Positions 24,679 to 33,066 of a DNA stretch of 64,000 nt are shown here, in pieces. The notes under the pieces are model-generated. The model worked only from the letters and a program-made list of their open reading frames with translations, did no database searches and was not told the origin of the DNA. The stretch spans positions 62,001-126,000 of the forward strand of contig NZ_JAPMLL010000011.1 of assembly GCF_026410255.1 (NCBI RefSeq). The letters run 5' to 3'. Source of the stretch: Xanthomarina sp. F1114 (GTDB lineage Bacteria; Bacteroidota; Bacteroidia; Flavobacteriales; Flavobacteriaceae). Each line of letters starts with the position of its first letter. Position 1 is the stretch's first letter. The position numbers and the translations under genes were made by a program.

Positions 24679-25146
24679 ATGTTCAAAATGAGTTTCGATG
24701 TTATTGATAAAAAACTGCTTTCTTTTCTTCAAACAGATTGTAAACAAACTAATAAAGAGCTTTCTAATAAGTTAAATTTATCTGTAACAGCTGTTTACGA
24801 GCGGATTAAAAAATTAGAGAATCAAGGTGTTATTTCAAAATATGTAGCCTTAGTAAAAAAAGAAAAGGTAGAAAAAAGCTTTGTTGCTTTTTGTCACATC
24901 AAACTTATTCAACACACTCAAGACTACGTTGTTAAATTTGAAAAGGAGGTCGCTAATTTGGAAGAGGTTATGGAGTGTTATCATATTAGTGGAGATTACG
25001 ACTATTTACTAAAAGTAATTGTAGAAGATATGGAGGCTTTTAGAGAATTTATGGTCAATAAATTAACAACAATTCATCATATTGGAAGTACCCATAGTAT
25101 GTTTGTAATTAATGAAGTTAAACACGGAACAGCTATTAATATTTAA
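24679..25146 (+). CDS. Lrp/AsnC-family transcriptional regulator
   Basis: 155 residues. N-terminal winged HTH (about 4-60: DKKLLSFLQTDCKQTNKELS, then LNLSVTAVYERIKKLE) and C-terminal RAM (ligand-binding, about 70-150) with the G-D-Y-D-Y-L motif in ISGDYDYLLKV. It starts with ATG 24679; a second ATG at 24688 is also possible. Members sense amino acids and act as octamers. Divergent from the Cys/Met lyase, with a palindrome between them, it is the likely regulator of that gene. Confidence 0.92.
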   Translation: MFKMSFDVIDKKLLSFLQTDCKQTNKELSNKLNLSVTAVYERIKKLENQGVISKYVALVKKEKVEKSFVAFCHIKLIQHTQDYVVKFEKEVANLEEVMECYHISGDYDYLLKVIVEDMEAFREFMVNKLTTIHHIGSTHSMFVINEVKHGTAINI

Positions 25147-25186
25147 TAATATTAAATTTTTAATTTTTTTGTTTTAAATTTAGTAC

Positions 25187-25957
25187 ATGTATGCAAGCAA
25201 CATAAATAAAATATATAAGGATATTTTTCAATCTTACGATAATCCCGATTTAGCTCATCATATAAAAAAAATTATGGAGTTAGATATTTACTTGCCATAT
25301 AGCTCTACATTTTTTTGTATTACTAATACACAAAACCTAACCTTCGAGTTTATAAGTAAGAACATGAGTTCCTGTATAGGCTTGAATAGAGAGACCTTAT
25401 TAAAAGAAGGTATGCGTTATTTTTGGAATTATATACATCCAGAAGACATAGAATTATGGTTAAAATCTTTGAACGATTTAATGGTTTATACCCTCGAAAA
25501 TATTCCTATCGATCAAAGACAACGGATGAGCTATACATGGAATTACCGACTTAAAAACACCGATGGCGCCTATTGTAATATTGTTCAAAATACAACGCCT
25601 TTAGAGTTTGACTCCGATTTAAAACCGATTATTGGTTTAGCACATTACACAGTTTTAGATGCTAAGATTAAAATGCCTATAACAGGAACTGCCAAATTTT
25701 TAAATGATAAAAATGAATATGAAACTAAGTATTTTAATAACTTCTCCCAAAAGCAATTAACTAGTGGATTAAGTAATAGAGAGCGTGATGTAATTAGATT
25801 GTTAACCATTAATAAGTCTAGTAAACAAATAGCTGAATGTCTCAATATTAGTCCTAATACAGTAGACACTCATAGAAGAAACATTCTCAAAAAGTTAAAT
25901 ATATCCTCAACTGGAGAGTTAGTAGGTCTGCTTAAATTAAATAAAAATTTGATATAA
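25187..25957 (+). CDS. PAS-like sensor and LuxR-type response regulator protein
   Basis: 256 residues. Residues about 40-165 look like a PAS sensor (FFCITNTQNLTFEFISKNMS, followed by IGLNRETLLKEG and the WNYIHPEDIELW helix). Residues 192-256 are a LuxR HTH: LSNRERDVIRLLTINKSSKQ followed by IAECLNISPNTVDTHRRNIL. There is no receiver domain, so it is a one-component regulator of the flavobacterial type. The ligand is unknown. It lies 40 bp after the Lrp gene on the same strand and may be read through. Confidence 0.88.
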   Translation: MYASNINKIYKDIFQSYDNPDLAHHIKKIMELDIYLPYSSTFFCITNTQNLTFEFISKNMSSCIGLNRETLLKEGMRYFWNYIHPEDIELWLKSLNDLMVYTLENIPIDQRQRMSYTWNYRLKNTDGAYCNIVQNTTPLEFDSDLKPIIGLAHYTVLDAKIKMPITGTAKFLNDKNEYETKYFNNFSQKQLTSGLSNRERDVIRLLTINKSSKQIAECLNISPNTVDTHRRNILKKLNISSTGELVGLLKLNKNLI

Positions 25958-26055
25958 TTTTTTTAAAATTACTCAAATTGAGTATTGCAAGAAACTCTAA
26001 ATTATTCCAAATTTGTATTGCTATTAATTAATTCTTAGGGAGAATTAACGATAAA

Positions 26056-26092
26056 CTAGGGCAACCTAACTATTTTGTTGGTGTTGTCCTAG
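26056..26092. terminator. Hairpin after the LuxR-type gene
   Basis: ctagggcaac (26056-26065) pairs with gttgtcctag (26083-26092) with one G-T pair. The T tract is weak, so the call as terminator is tentative. Confidence 0.4.
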
Positions 26093-26201
26093 TAGTATTT
26101 TACAGAAAAGCGCATATTTCATAATTTCCTTTTTTTCATGATTTTAATTTTTCATCACGTAAATTCTCTATAGGTAATTCGCAATTCATAAATCAAAATT
26201 G

Positions 26202-26209
26202 TACTTTTG
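26202..26209 (+). promoter_or_regulatory. -7 promoter element of lpdA
   Basis: TACTTTTG, 37 bp before the chosen ATG. It supports ATG 26246 over the in-frame TTG at 26228, which would leave a very short leader. Confidence 0.5.
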
Positions 26210-26245
26210 TACTCGTTTTAACACAACTTGAAAAAAAACAATTAT

Positions 26246-27646
26246 ATGAATTCATACGATGTAGCCATTATTGGTTCTGGTCCTGGAGGTTATGTAGCAG
26301 CTATACGTTGCGCACAATTAGGAATGAAAACTGCTATTATAGAAAAATATTCAGTACTTGGTGGAACCTGCTTGAATGTAGGCTGTATTCCAAGTAAAGC
26401 TCTTTTAGACTCTTCTCATCATTACGAAGATGCTATCAAGCATTTTGAAGAACACGGAATTGATATTCCAGGAGATGTAAAGGTGAATTTAAAACAAATG
26501 ATTGCCAGAAAGCAGTCGGTTGTAGACCAAACTACAGGAGGTATTGATTACTTGATGAAGAAAAACAAAATCGATGTTTATCAAGGATTAGGCTCTTTTA
26601 AAGATGCCACTCATATTCTTATTAAAGGTGAAAAAGAAGAGGAAATTGAAGCAAAAAACATCATTATTGCTACAGGTTCTAAACCTTCCAATCTTCCTTT
26701 TATTAATATCGATAAAGAACGCATAATCACTTCAACTGAAGCTTTAAAACTAACTGAAATACCTAAACATTTAATTGTTATTGGTGGTGGTGTTATTGGT
26801 TTAGAGCTAGGACAAGTTTACAAGCGTTTAGGAGCAGACGTAACTGTTATTGAATATATGGACCGAATTATTCCAACTATGGACGCCGGTTTGTCTAAAG
26901 AATTAAATAAGGTTTTAAAGAAGCAGAAATTTAAAATTAATGCGTCTCATAAAGTAAAATCTGTAGAGAGAAAAGGAGATGAAGTCATTGTAAAGGCAGA
27001 TAACAAAAAAGGAGAAGAAGTAGAGTTTAAAGGCGATTACTGTTTAGTCTCTGTTGGCCGACGTCCATATACAGAAGGCTTAAATGCAGAAGCAGCAGGA
27101 GTAAAACTAACAGAAAGAGGACAAATTGAGGTTAATGATAATTTGCAAACTAATGTTTCAAATATCTATGCTATTGGAGATGTAGTTAAAGGAGCCATGT
27201 TGGCACATAAAGCCTCTGAAGAAGGATCTTTTGTTGCAGAAGTTATTGCTGGTCAAAAACCACATATTAATTATAATTTAATTCCTGGAGTAGTGTATAC
27301 CTGGCCAGAAGTTGCTTCTGTTGGTAAAACAGAAGAACAACTAAAAGAAGCAGGAGTAGAATATAAAACAGGACAGTTTCCTATGCGTGCTTTAGGTAGA
27401 AGTAGAGCTAGTATGGATTTAGACGGATTTGTAAAAATTCTTGCAGATAAAAATACGGATGAAGTTTTAGGTGTTCATATGGTCGGAGCAAGAGCAGCAG
27501 ATATGATTGCAGAAGCAGTTGTAGCTATGGAATATAAAGCATCGGCTGAAGATATTTCAAGAATGTCTCACGCTCATCCTACCTTTGCAGAAGCAACTAA
27601 AGAAGCAGCATTGGCCGCTACAGAAGATAGAGCTTTACATATATAA
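26246..27646 (+). CDS. lpdA: Dihydrolipoyl dehydrogenase
   Basis: 466 residues from ATG 26246; MNSYDVAIIGSGPGG is the canonical start. FAD site GSGPGGYVAA, redox disulfide GGTCLNVGCIPSK, NAD site GGGVIGLELGQVY, FAD site ATGSKPS and YAIGDVV, and C-terminal catalytic HAHPTFAEA are all intact. It re-oxidises lipoamide of the pyruvate, 2-oxoglutarate and branched-chain dehydrogenases and of the glycine cleavage system. It is a single-gene unit, not next to E1/E2 genes. Confidence 0.96.
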   Translation: MNSYDVAIIGSGPGGYVAAIRCAQLGMKTAIIEKYSVLGGTCLNVGCIPSKALLDSSHHYEDAIKHFEEHGIDIPGDVKVNLKQMIARKQSVVDQTTGGIDYLMKKNKIDVYQGLGSFKDATHILIKGEKEEEIEAKNIIIATGSKPSNLPFINIDKERIITSTEALKLTEIPKHLIVIGGGVIGLELGQVYKRLGADVTVIEYMDRIIPTMDAGLSKELNKVLKKQKFKINASHKVKSVERKGDEVIVKADNKKGEEVEFKGDYCLVSVGRRPYTEGLNAEAAGVKLTERGQIEVNDNLQTNVSNIYAIGDVVKGAMLAHKASEEGSFVAEVIAGQKPHINYNLIPGVVYTWPEVASVGKTEEQLKEAGVEYKTGQFPMRALGRSRASMDLDGFVKILADKNTDEVLGVHMVGARAADMIAEAVVAMEYKASAEDISRMSHAHPTFAEATKEAALAATEDRALHI

Positions 27647-27688
27647 ACAGATTTGTTATGCTTAGCTGTTAAGAGCAAATAGTAAAAC

Positions 27689-27718
27689 AAAGCAATCCTT
27701 TTTGGGGTTGCTTTTTTT
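27689..27718 (+). terminator. Terminator of lpdA
   Basis: Stem aaagcaatcc (27689-27698) / ggggttgcttt (about 27703-27713), with one G-T pair, then a T run. Confidence 0.85.
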
Positions 27719-27772
27719 ATTATATAAGAATAATTGCTAAGTTGTATTAACTTTTGTTAATATTACATTTAA

Positions 27773-28672
27773 GTGTCCTTTATAACTAAAAAATATAAAA
27801 AAAATATCAAGCAAATTGAATCTCATAGTGTTCCCAAATTAGTTAACCCGATACGACTTCAAGAATATGGCGTAGGTATTTTTCAAGCTGCTTTAACAAA
27901 ATCTGCATTAAAAAAAGCATTAAAGAAACAATATATTACGGTAGATGGTGTTGTTGCTACTTCGGCCACTTTTATTCATGGAGGAGAATGCATTTGTATA
28001 TCTATTTCAGAAGAAGCCAGCAAGAAAAAAAAACTAATCTTTCCATTGAATATTTTATTTGAAGATGAGTACTTGGCAGCCATACATAAACCTGCCGGCA
28101 TTTTGGTTAGCGGCAATAGTTTTAAAACCATTGCCAATGCTTTAAATCAAAACTTAAAACGAAGCAACCTTCCAGAATCAGCTGTACCACAGCCTGTCCA
28201 CCGATTAGATTTTGCTACGACAGGAATCTTATTGGTTGGAAAAACAAGCAGTAGTATCCGTGCATTAAATAAACTATTTGAAAATAAGGAAGTTGTAAAA
28301 ACCTACTATGCCGTAACTATTGGTAATATGAAGAATCTCGGAAATATCACTTCAGAAATTGATGGCAAGGAATCGCATACTAATTATACGGTTTTCGAAA
28401 CTGTACCTTCAGAAAGATTTGGTAGGCTCAACTTGGTACAATTAGAACCTCTTACAGGAAGAAGACATCAATTGCGCAAACATCTTTCAAGTATTGGCAA
28501 TCCCATATTAGGAGATAAAGATTATGGCATCGAAAATCTAATTTTAAACGGGAAAGGTCTGTATTTACATGCCTATTCTTTAAAATTTACACATCCATTT
28601 ACAAAGGAAGAAATATATCTAAAAGATGATTTTACTGAAAGGTTTAAAAAGATATTTAGTAAGATGACGTAG
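27773..28672 (+). CDS. RluA-family pseudouridine synthase
   Basis: 299 residues. An S4-like RNA-binding segment lies at about 38-75 (KSALKKALKKQYITVDGVVA), then the catalytic domain with HRLDFATTG (catalytic Asp) and the GRRHQLRKHLSSIG motif near the end. It isomerises uridine to pseudouridine in rRNA or tRNA. It starts with GTG 27773; the family's N-terminus is short, so a downstream start would lose little. The exact target cannot be told. Confidence 0.86.
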   Translation: MSFITKKYKKNIKQIESHSVPKLVNPIRLQEYGVGIFQAALTKSALKKALKKQYITVDGVVATSATFIHGGECICISISEEASKKKKLIFPLNILFEDEYLAAIHKPAGILVSGNSFKTIANALNQNLKRSNLPESAVPQPVHRLDFATTGILLVGKTSSSIRALNKLFENKEVVKTYYAVTIGNMKNLGNITSEIDGKESHTNYTVFETVPSERFGRLNLVQLEPLTGRRHQLRKHLSSIGNPILGDKDYGIENLILNGKGLYLHAYSLKFTHPFTKEEIYLKDDFTERFKKIFSKMT

Positions 28673-28709
28673 GTAGAAAATATAAAAGTAAATTTTTAAA
28701 AACGAAGTT

Positions 28710-28889
28710 TCAAAACCTCTCCAATAACGCTAAAACCCCCTTCTTATAAGTCCTACTAATTGTTAAAGCCTGCTCATAAATAACAATATGCTTATTTGTA
28801 AATGATAAAATATGTGTTAAAACTGTAGAAAGAATATTTTTATTATAAACAGAATTACTAACTTTCAAAACTTGCCAACCTAAGAAAAT
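28710..28889 (-). pseudogene. Possible gene remnant, 59-residue open frame without start
   Basis: The minus-strand frame between TAA (28892-28890) and TGA (28712-28710) reads as protein-like text, including WQVLKVSNSVYNKNI, THILSFTNKHIVIYEQALT and SRTYKKGVLALLERF. It has no ATG, GTG or plausible TTG near its beginning. The ordered mix of hydrophobic and basic residues with a regular ending looks like the C-terminus of a lost gene or a dispersed repeat. No function is recognised, and chance cannot be excluded. Confidence 0.3.
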
Positions 28890-29019
28890 TTAAAGATATT
28901 AGTTGCTTGAATAATTAGTTTTGCTATTAATTATTTATATAACCAAATTGGTTCGAAGCTAAACTTATTTTAGTAATAAGTTATTGTTAGGAAGGTTTTG
29001 AAATACAAGTGGTTATACT

Positions 29020-29053
29020 AATCCCTTTTCAGAAATGACGAGGGATTTTTTTT
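29020..29053 (+). terminator. Terminator-like hairpin
   Basis: aatccct (29020-29026) pairs with agggatt (29041-29047), followed by eight T (to 29053). It lies far from the nearest plus-strand gene end, so it may belong to a small RNA or a lost gene. Confidence 0.5.
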
Positions 29054-29375
29054 ACTAATAGATTGTGGCTTCAGTCTATTATACTGTTACAACCTAATAT
29101 GAAATAGTAACTATAATGCTTCCATAATTTCTAAACCCATTTAAAAACCGCAATGTTCTATAAAATTTGCAATTTTTAATAGTAAATGTTATACCCTGTA
29201 AAAAGGAAACACTTAATTAATTTTGTTTCTTTCTAGAATACAATAATCTAGTTTCTTAATTATTTTTAGATTTTAGAGTTGGTCCTTTTTAAATGTTGTT
29301 ATTAGTAGTTGTCAAAACCTTTTTTAGTAAATTAGACTTTTAAAAAGGCGAATACATAAATTTAAATAAAGCCAT

Positions 29376-30215
29376 ATGCCCATTGAGAATATTCCTGAAA
29401 TTTATATGACTAACAAAACTGAAAAACCAGATTTGTTTGTATACGATTTCAAAATGACAAACGATGTGGTAAAAAGTAAGGTCAATCTGGGCATGAATAT
29501 GTTTAGCTTTTTGCAAGTAGGTAAGAAGCAAGTTCATTTTGCTGATGCTTCTATAGCTGTCAACAAAAACCAATCTTTATTACTTAAAAAAGGAAATTGG
29601 CTGTGGACAGAACTATTAGATACAGATCGAATTTATAACTGTAAACTCCTGTTTTTTTCAGAAAGAAGATTGAAAGAGTTTTTAGAAAAGCATTCGGTTA
29701 ATAAGGGTAAAATAAAAGAGGAGTCGCCATATTTTATAATTAAAAATGATGCTTATATAACATCATATTTAAATTCCCTTTCTACCATTAGTCATGCGCC
29801 TGACGTTTTTATGGAAAATTTACTTTCTGTTAAGTTTGAGGAATTGATGCTTTATCTTATTCAGAAATACGGAAACACATTTAAATATTATTTGCATTCT
29901 TTAATAATTAATGAGATTTCGCAATTTAAAAGGATTGTTGAAAGCAACATTCATTCAAATTTAAAATTAGAAGAAATTGCATTTTTATGTCACATGAGTC
30001 TGTCTACTTTCAAGCGTCATTTTGTTCAAATTTATAAAGTGTCTCCAGGAAAATGGTTAAAAGATAAACGTCTTCAAAAAGCAAAAGAAATCCTTGAATC
30101 TGGAATATTGAAACCATCAGATATTTATATAGAATTTGGTTATAATAACCTCTCTAATTTTAGTATTGCTTATAAAAATAAATTCGGTATTAGTCCTAGT
30201 AAAACGTCTTCCTAA
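29376..30215 (+). CDS. AraC-family transcriptional regulator
   Basis: 279 residues. The N-terminal 160 residues form a cupin-like sensor without recognisable specificity. The C-terminal 95 residues carry two HTH motifs: LKLEEIAFLCHMSLSTFKRH, then SDIYIEFGYNNLSNFSIAYK followed by KFGISPSK, the standard AraC double HTH. The ligand and targets are unknown. It stands alone; the next gene (GlcG/HbpS-like) has its own -7 box. Confidence 0.9.
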   Translation: MPIENIPEIYMTNKTEKPDLFVYDFKMTNDVVKSKVNLGMNMFSFLQVGKKQVHFADASIAVNKNQSLLLKKGNWLWTELLDTDRIYNCKLLFFSERRLKEFLEKHSVNKGKIKEESPYFIIKNDAYITSYLNSLSTISHAPDVFMENLLSVKFEELMLYLIQKYGNTFKYYLHSLIINEISQFKRIVESNIHSNLKLEEIAFLCHMSLSTFKRHFVQIYKVSPGKWLKDKRLQKAKEILESGILKPSDIYIEFGYNNLSNFSIAYKNKFGISPSKTSS

Positions 30216-30350
30216 AAATATTTTTACTTCTAGAGTTTTCATGTACTTCAGTTAAGAGCAAAAGATGATTCTAATTAGTATACATCGAATTTGACCTTTT
30301 TTCATAAGTTTCTGAGCTATTTTAGTAAATAAAAACCTGATGATCTCCTG

Positions 30351-30358
30351 TATTTTTG
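30351..30358 (+). promoter_or_regulatory. -7 promoter element of the GlcG/HbpS-like gene
   Basis: TATTTTTG, 34 bp before ATG 30393. Confidence 0.5.
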
Positions 30359-30392
30359 CATCACAATAATAACAATACTAAAACAAAACATT

Positions 30393-30791
30393 ATGAATAT
30401 TACATTAGCACAAGCTGAAAAAGTTATTACAGCAGCAAAAGAAAAATCGGCAGCAATTGATACGAAAATGAATATTGCTGTTGTAGATGCAGGAGCTAAC
30501 TTGGTAGCCTTTGTACGTATGGACGGTGCTTGGTTAGGTTCTTTAGACATTTCTATAAAAAAAGCAAAAACAGCTCGTTTTTTCGATATGAATACAGGAG
30601 TTGTAGGTGAATTATCCCAACCAGGAGGGTCACTATATAATATTGAACATTCAAACAACGGATTAATTACTTTTCCAGGAGGAATTCCTATAAAAAATGT
30701 AAATGGTGACATAATTGGAGCTATTGGAGTAAGTGGAAGTTCGGTTGAAAACGATCATGCAGTTGCAGAAGCTGGAGCAACATCTATTTAA
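30393..30791 (+). CDS. GlcG/HbpS (DUF336) family protein
   Basis: 132 residues, one GlcG/HbpS domain: [59 protein letters not shown] and the C-terminal DHAVAEAGA. HbpS members bind heme or act with two-component sensors; GlcG members are linked to glycolate use. No heme or glycolate genes are adjacent here. No signal peptide. The role is therefore open. Confidence 0.88.
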   Translation: MNITLAQAEKVITAAKEKSAAIDTKMNIAVVDAGANLVAFVRMDGAWLGSLDISIKKAKTARFFDMNTGVVGELSQPGGSLYNIEHSNNGLITFPGGIPIKNVNGDIIGAIGVSGSSVENDHAVAEAGATSI

Positions 30792-30814
30792 ACCACAGTA
30801 AATATATTTTTAAG

Positions 30815-30847
30815 AGGATAATTGATTTTTAATTATCCTTTTTTTTT
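30815..30847 (+). terminator. Terminator of the GlcG/HbpS-like gene
   Basis: Perfect 9-bp stem aggataatt (30815-30823) / aattatcct (30831-30839), followed by a run of T. Confidence 0.9.
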
Positions 30848-31015
30848 GTTTTAGTCTATTTGCTTTAACAAAAAGTATTTTTAGAAAGTGAATAAGGCTA
30901 GTTACTTTCAATAAAAAATAGAAGCGAAATATTAATTTTTTTGTGAGAATTTCGTTATTTTTTATATGTTATAAAAAGATGTTTTTAAAAACAACATCCA
31001 TAAAATAAAGTACAC

Positions 31016-31525
31016 ATGAGTAGAGGATTTGTTAGAGAAGAAGATCAGGAAGAAATTCCATTGGTTCCACCAAGAGCAGACTTGCCTGAAGGTGTAACAA
31101 ACTATATGACTCCAGTTGGCATGGATGAGCTTTTAGCTGAAAGACAAGGGTTAATAAGTGAAAGAGAGACTTTAGATATTTCAAGTGAAAAAGAAAAGCG
31201 TATTGCTGTAAATTTTATAAACGCCAAATTGCAATTACTTAATAACCGAATTGCAACTGCCAAAATTATCGATTTAAAACGGCAACCACAAAAGGAAGTT
31301 AGGTTTGGTGCTTTAGTAACTCTAAAAATTGGAAGCGATGCAAAGCTTCAAAAATTTCAAATTGTAGGTGTGGATGAAGCGGATATTTCTAAAGGAAAAA
31401 TTTCATTTATTTCTCCAATAGCCAAAATACTAACAAATAAGAAAGTAGGAGAGAAGGCTGTTTTAAAACTAGCAGCTACAGATAGAGTTTTTGAAATAAT
31501 AGATATTAATTATACACTGGTATAA
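31016..31525 (+). CDS. GreA/GreB-like factor lacking the acidic coiled-coil tip
   Basis: 169 residues. The C-terminal globular domain (about 95-169) is typical Gre: VRFGALVTLKIG, FQIVGVDEADISKGKISFIS and SPIAKILTNKKVGEKAVL. The N-terminal coiled coil (about 33-90) is present, but the tip that in GreA/GreB reads G-D-x-x-E-N-A-(E/D)-Y here reads DISSEKEKRIAVNF, without the two key acids in place. It should bind the secondary channel of RNA polymerase but may not stimulate cleavage. It could act as an inhibitor, like Gfh1-type factors, or as an RNAP storage partner; this is inference. It is a single gene. Confidence 0.85.
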   Translation: MSRGFVREEDQEEIPLVPPRADLPEGVTNYMTPVGMDELLAERQGLISERETLDISSEKEKRIAVNFINAKLQLLNNRIATAKIIDLKRQPQKEVRFGALVTLKIGSDAKLQKFQIVGVDEADISKGKISFISPIAKILTNKKVGEKAVLKLAATDRVFEIIDINYTLV

Positions 31526-31653
31526 AATAAATGCTTTAGAATATCAGTGCTCTACTCTGGCATTGATGAGCTTATTTCCACTCGTTTTTTTTTCAATATA
31601 GAATTAGATACTAAAAAATTAGTAAAATTTTCACTAAAATAATTTCATCGTAT

Positions 31654-31669
31654 TTACGATTAATCGTAA
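31654..31669. promoter_or_regulatory. Perfect 16-bp palindrome, candidate ArsR-type operator
   Basis: TTACGATTAATCGTAA is its own reverse complement; a further half-site ATCGTA lies just upstream. It sits 127 bp before arsM. ArsR-family repressors bind palindromes of this type, but no arsR gene is in the window. Confidence 0.6.
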
Positions 31670-31676
31670 TATTGCA

Positions 31677-31715
31677 ATGAAGTTTTATGAATCAATTAGA
31701 TTGAGTCAAAATTAA
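31677..31715 (+). CDS. Possible 12-residue leader peptide
   Basis: ATG 31677 to TAA 31715, reading MKFYESIRLSQN. It begins 8 bp after the 16-bp palindrome and ends about 80 bp before arsM. No RBS stands out. It may be chance or the remnant of a regulator gene. Confidence 0.2.
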   Translation: MKFYESIRLSQN

Positions 31716-31796
31716 GATGATTAAATTGTCTAATTCAATTTTCTCAAAATTATTTTCTTCAAAAAAGGAATCTTTAATCACAATTAAACAACAGTC

Positions 31797-32684
31797 ATGA
31801 AAAAAGAACAAGAATTAAAAGACATTGTGAAAGAACGCTATGCCAAAATTGCTGAACAGGGAAAAATAGAGAATGCATCCTCTTGTTGCGGAGCTACTAC
31901 ACCATCTAATAAGGTATATAACATTATGATGGATGATTATTCTGACACCACTGGTTATGTAGAAGATGCCGATTTAGGTTTAGGCTGTGGTCTTCCAACT
32001 CAGTTTGCGCAAATTAAACAAGGAGATACGGTAATCGATTTAGGTTCTGGTGCTGGTAACGATTGTTTTGTTGCAAGACATGAAACTGGTTCTGAAGGAA
32101 AAGTTATTGGAATTGATTTTACGCCAATAATGATTGAAAAGGCAAGAATTAACGCAGAAAAGTTAGGCTATAATAACGTTGAATTTAGAGCAGGCGATAT
32201 CGACGACATGCCAGTAAGTAACGACGTTGCAGACGTAATAGTTAGTAACTGCGTGTTGAATTTAGTTCCAAACAAAGGAAAGGTCATTGCAGAAATTTCT
32301 AGAGTTTTAAAACCTGGAGGTCATTTTAGTATTTCGGATATTGTTTTAGTAGGAGAACTACCAGAAGCTTTAAGACAAGATGCTGAAATGTATGCAGGTT
32401 GTGTGGCAGGAGCTATTCAAAAAGAAGCATACTTGCAATTAATAAAAGACAAAGGATTTCAAAATATAAAAATCCAAAAAGAAAAAACGATTAGTATTCC
32501 TGATGATATTTTGAACAAATACCTTTCTCAAGAAGAAATAAATTCATTTAATAATGGAGATACAGGTATTTTTAGTATTACAGTATATGCTGAAAAAGCA
32601 GGAACTAAAAAAGAGAAAACAAAAGTGAATCTTTCAGAAATAGAGGCATCAGACTGTTGCACGCCATCTACTGGTTGTTGCTAA
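31797..32684 (+). CDS. arsM: Arsenite S-adenosylmethionine methyltransferase
   Basis: 295 residues. SAM motif I is VIDLGSGAGNDCFVA, and GLGCGLPTQFA is the ArsM-typical stretch. Cysteines in the expected blocks (ASSCCGA, GLGCG, SNCVLNL, AGCVAGA) can bind As(III). The C-terminus carries additional pairs, SDCCTPSTGCC, likely for metalloid binding. It methylates arsenite to volatile forms in the cytoplasm. A palindrome upstream suggests repression by an ArsR-type protein encoded elsewhere. No other ars genes are nearby. Confidence 0.95.
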   Translation: MKKEQELKDIVKERYAKIAEQGKIENASSCCGATTPSNKVYNIMMDDYSDTTGYVEDADLGLGCGLPTQFAQIKQGDTVIDLGSGAGNDCFVARHETGSEGKVIGIDFTPIMIEKARINAEKLGYNNVEFRAGDIDDMPVSNDVADVIVSNCVLNLVPNKGKVIAEISRVLKPGGHFSISDIVLVGELPEALRQDAEMYAGCVAGAIQKEAYLQLIKDKGFQNIKIQKEKTISIPDDILNKYLSQEEINSFNNGDTGIFSITVYAEKAGTKKEKTKVNLSEIEASDCCTPSTGCC

Positions 32685-33020
32685 TTAAAAATTCCTGTTT
32701 AAGCAGGAGCCTCTGGTGTTTGTAGGAATTAGAAAAAGTTTAAACTTTTTTCAAAAAAAAATCCATCTTAATTTTAAAGATGGATTTTTTAATTACTTCT
32801 TCTTTTTGTTATGCTTATTGTAGTTTTTGTCCCCTCTAAATTCCTGCGCATGCAGGAATCTCAATAGGTTGCATACGAGTATATAGGAACCGGATATAGG
32901 CCTTAATTACTTCTTCTTTTTGTTACGCTTATTGTAGTTTTTGTCCCCTCTAAATTCCTGCGCATGCAGGAATCTCAATAGGTTGCATACGAGTATATAA
33001 GAACCGGATAAAGGCCTTAA
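32685..33020. other. Tandemly repeated intergenic region
   Basis: Holds a shared terminator (32759-32790) and two full 114-bp repeat units (32789-33016) derived from the 3' end of the following minus-strand gene. An imperfect tcctg/cagga palindrome (32693-32707) precedes them. Confidence 0.8.
32759..32790. terminator. Bidirectional terminator after arsM
   Basis: Perfect 11-bp stem aaatccatctt (32759-32769) / aagatggattt (32777-32787), with A run before and T run after. Confidence 0.9.
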
Positions 33021-33066
33021 TTACTTTTTCTTTTTGTTACGCTTATTGTAGTTTTTGTCCCCTCTA
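32789..33066. repeat. 114-bp tandem repeat copying the helicase gene's 3' end
   Basis: Two full units (32789-32902 and 32903-33016) plus a partial third (33017-33066) that is the true end of the helicase gene. Each unit has about 50 bp of the coding end (KNYNKRNKKKK and stop) and 64 bp with the palindrome ttcctgcgcatgcaggaa (32841-32858 and 32955-32972). The two full copies differ from each other in a few bases. Confidence 0.92.

Larger units (their letters stand above)
28673..29375. other. Intergenic region with a coding remnant and hairpins
   Basis: 703 bp. It holds a 60-codon minus-strand open frame without a start (28710-28889), an 8-bp inverted repeat aacttatt/aataagtt (28962-28969 and 28975-28982) and a terminator-like hairpin (29020-29053). 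The remainder, up to the AraC gene, is AT-rich and unrecognised. Confidence 0.5.

Noticed and set aside
28673-29375. Further short frames in the long intergenic region
   Set aside because: Apart from the 59-codon frame, none shows protein-like composition or a usable start.
32789-33066. Tandem units read as a CRISPR array
   Set aside because: Units are contiguous without unique spacers and copy a gene's 3' end.
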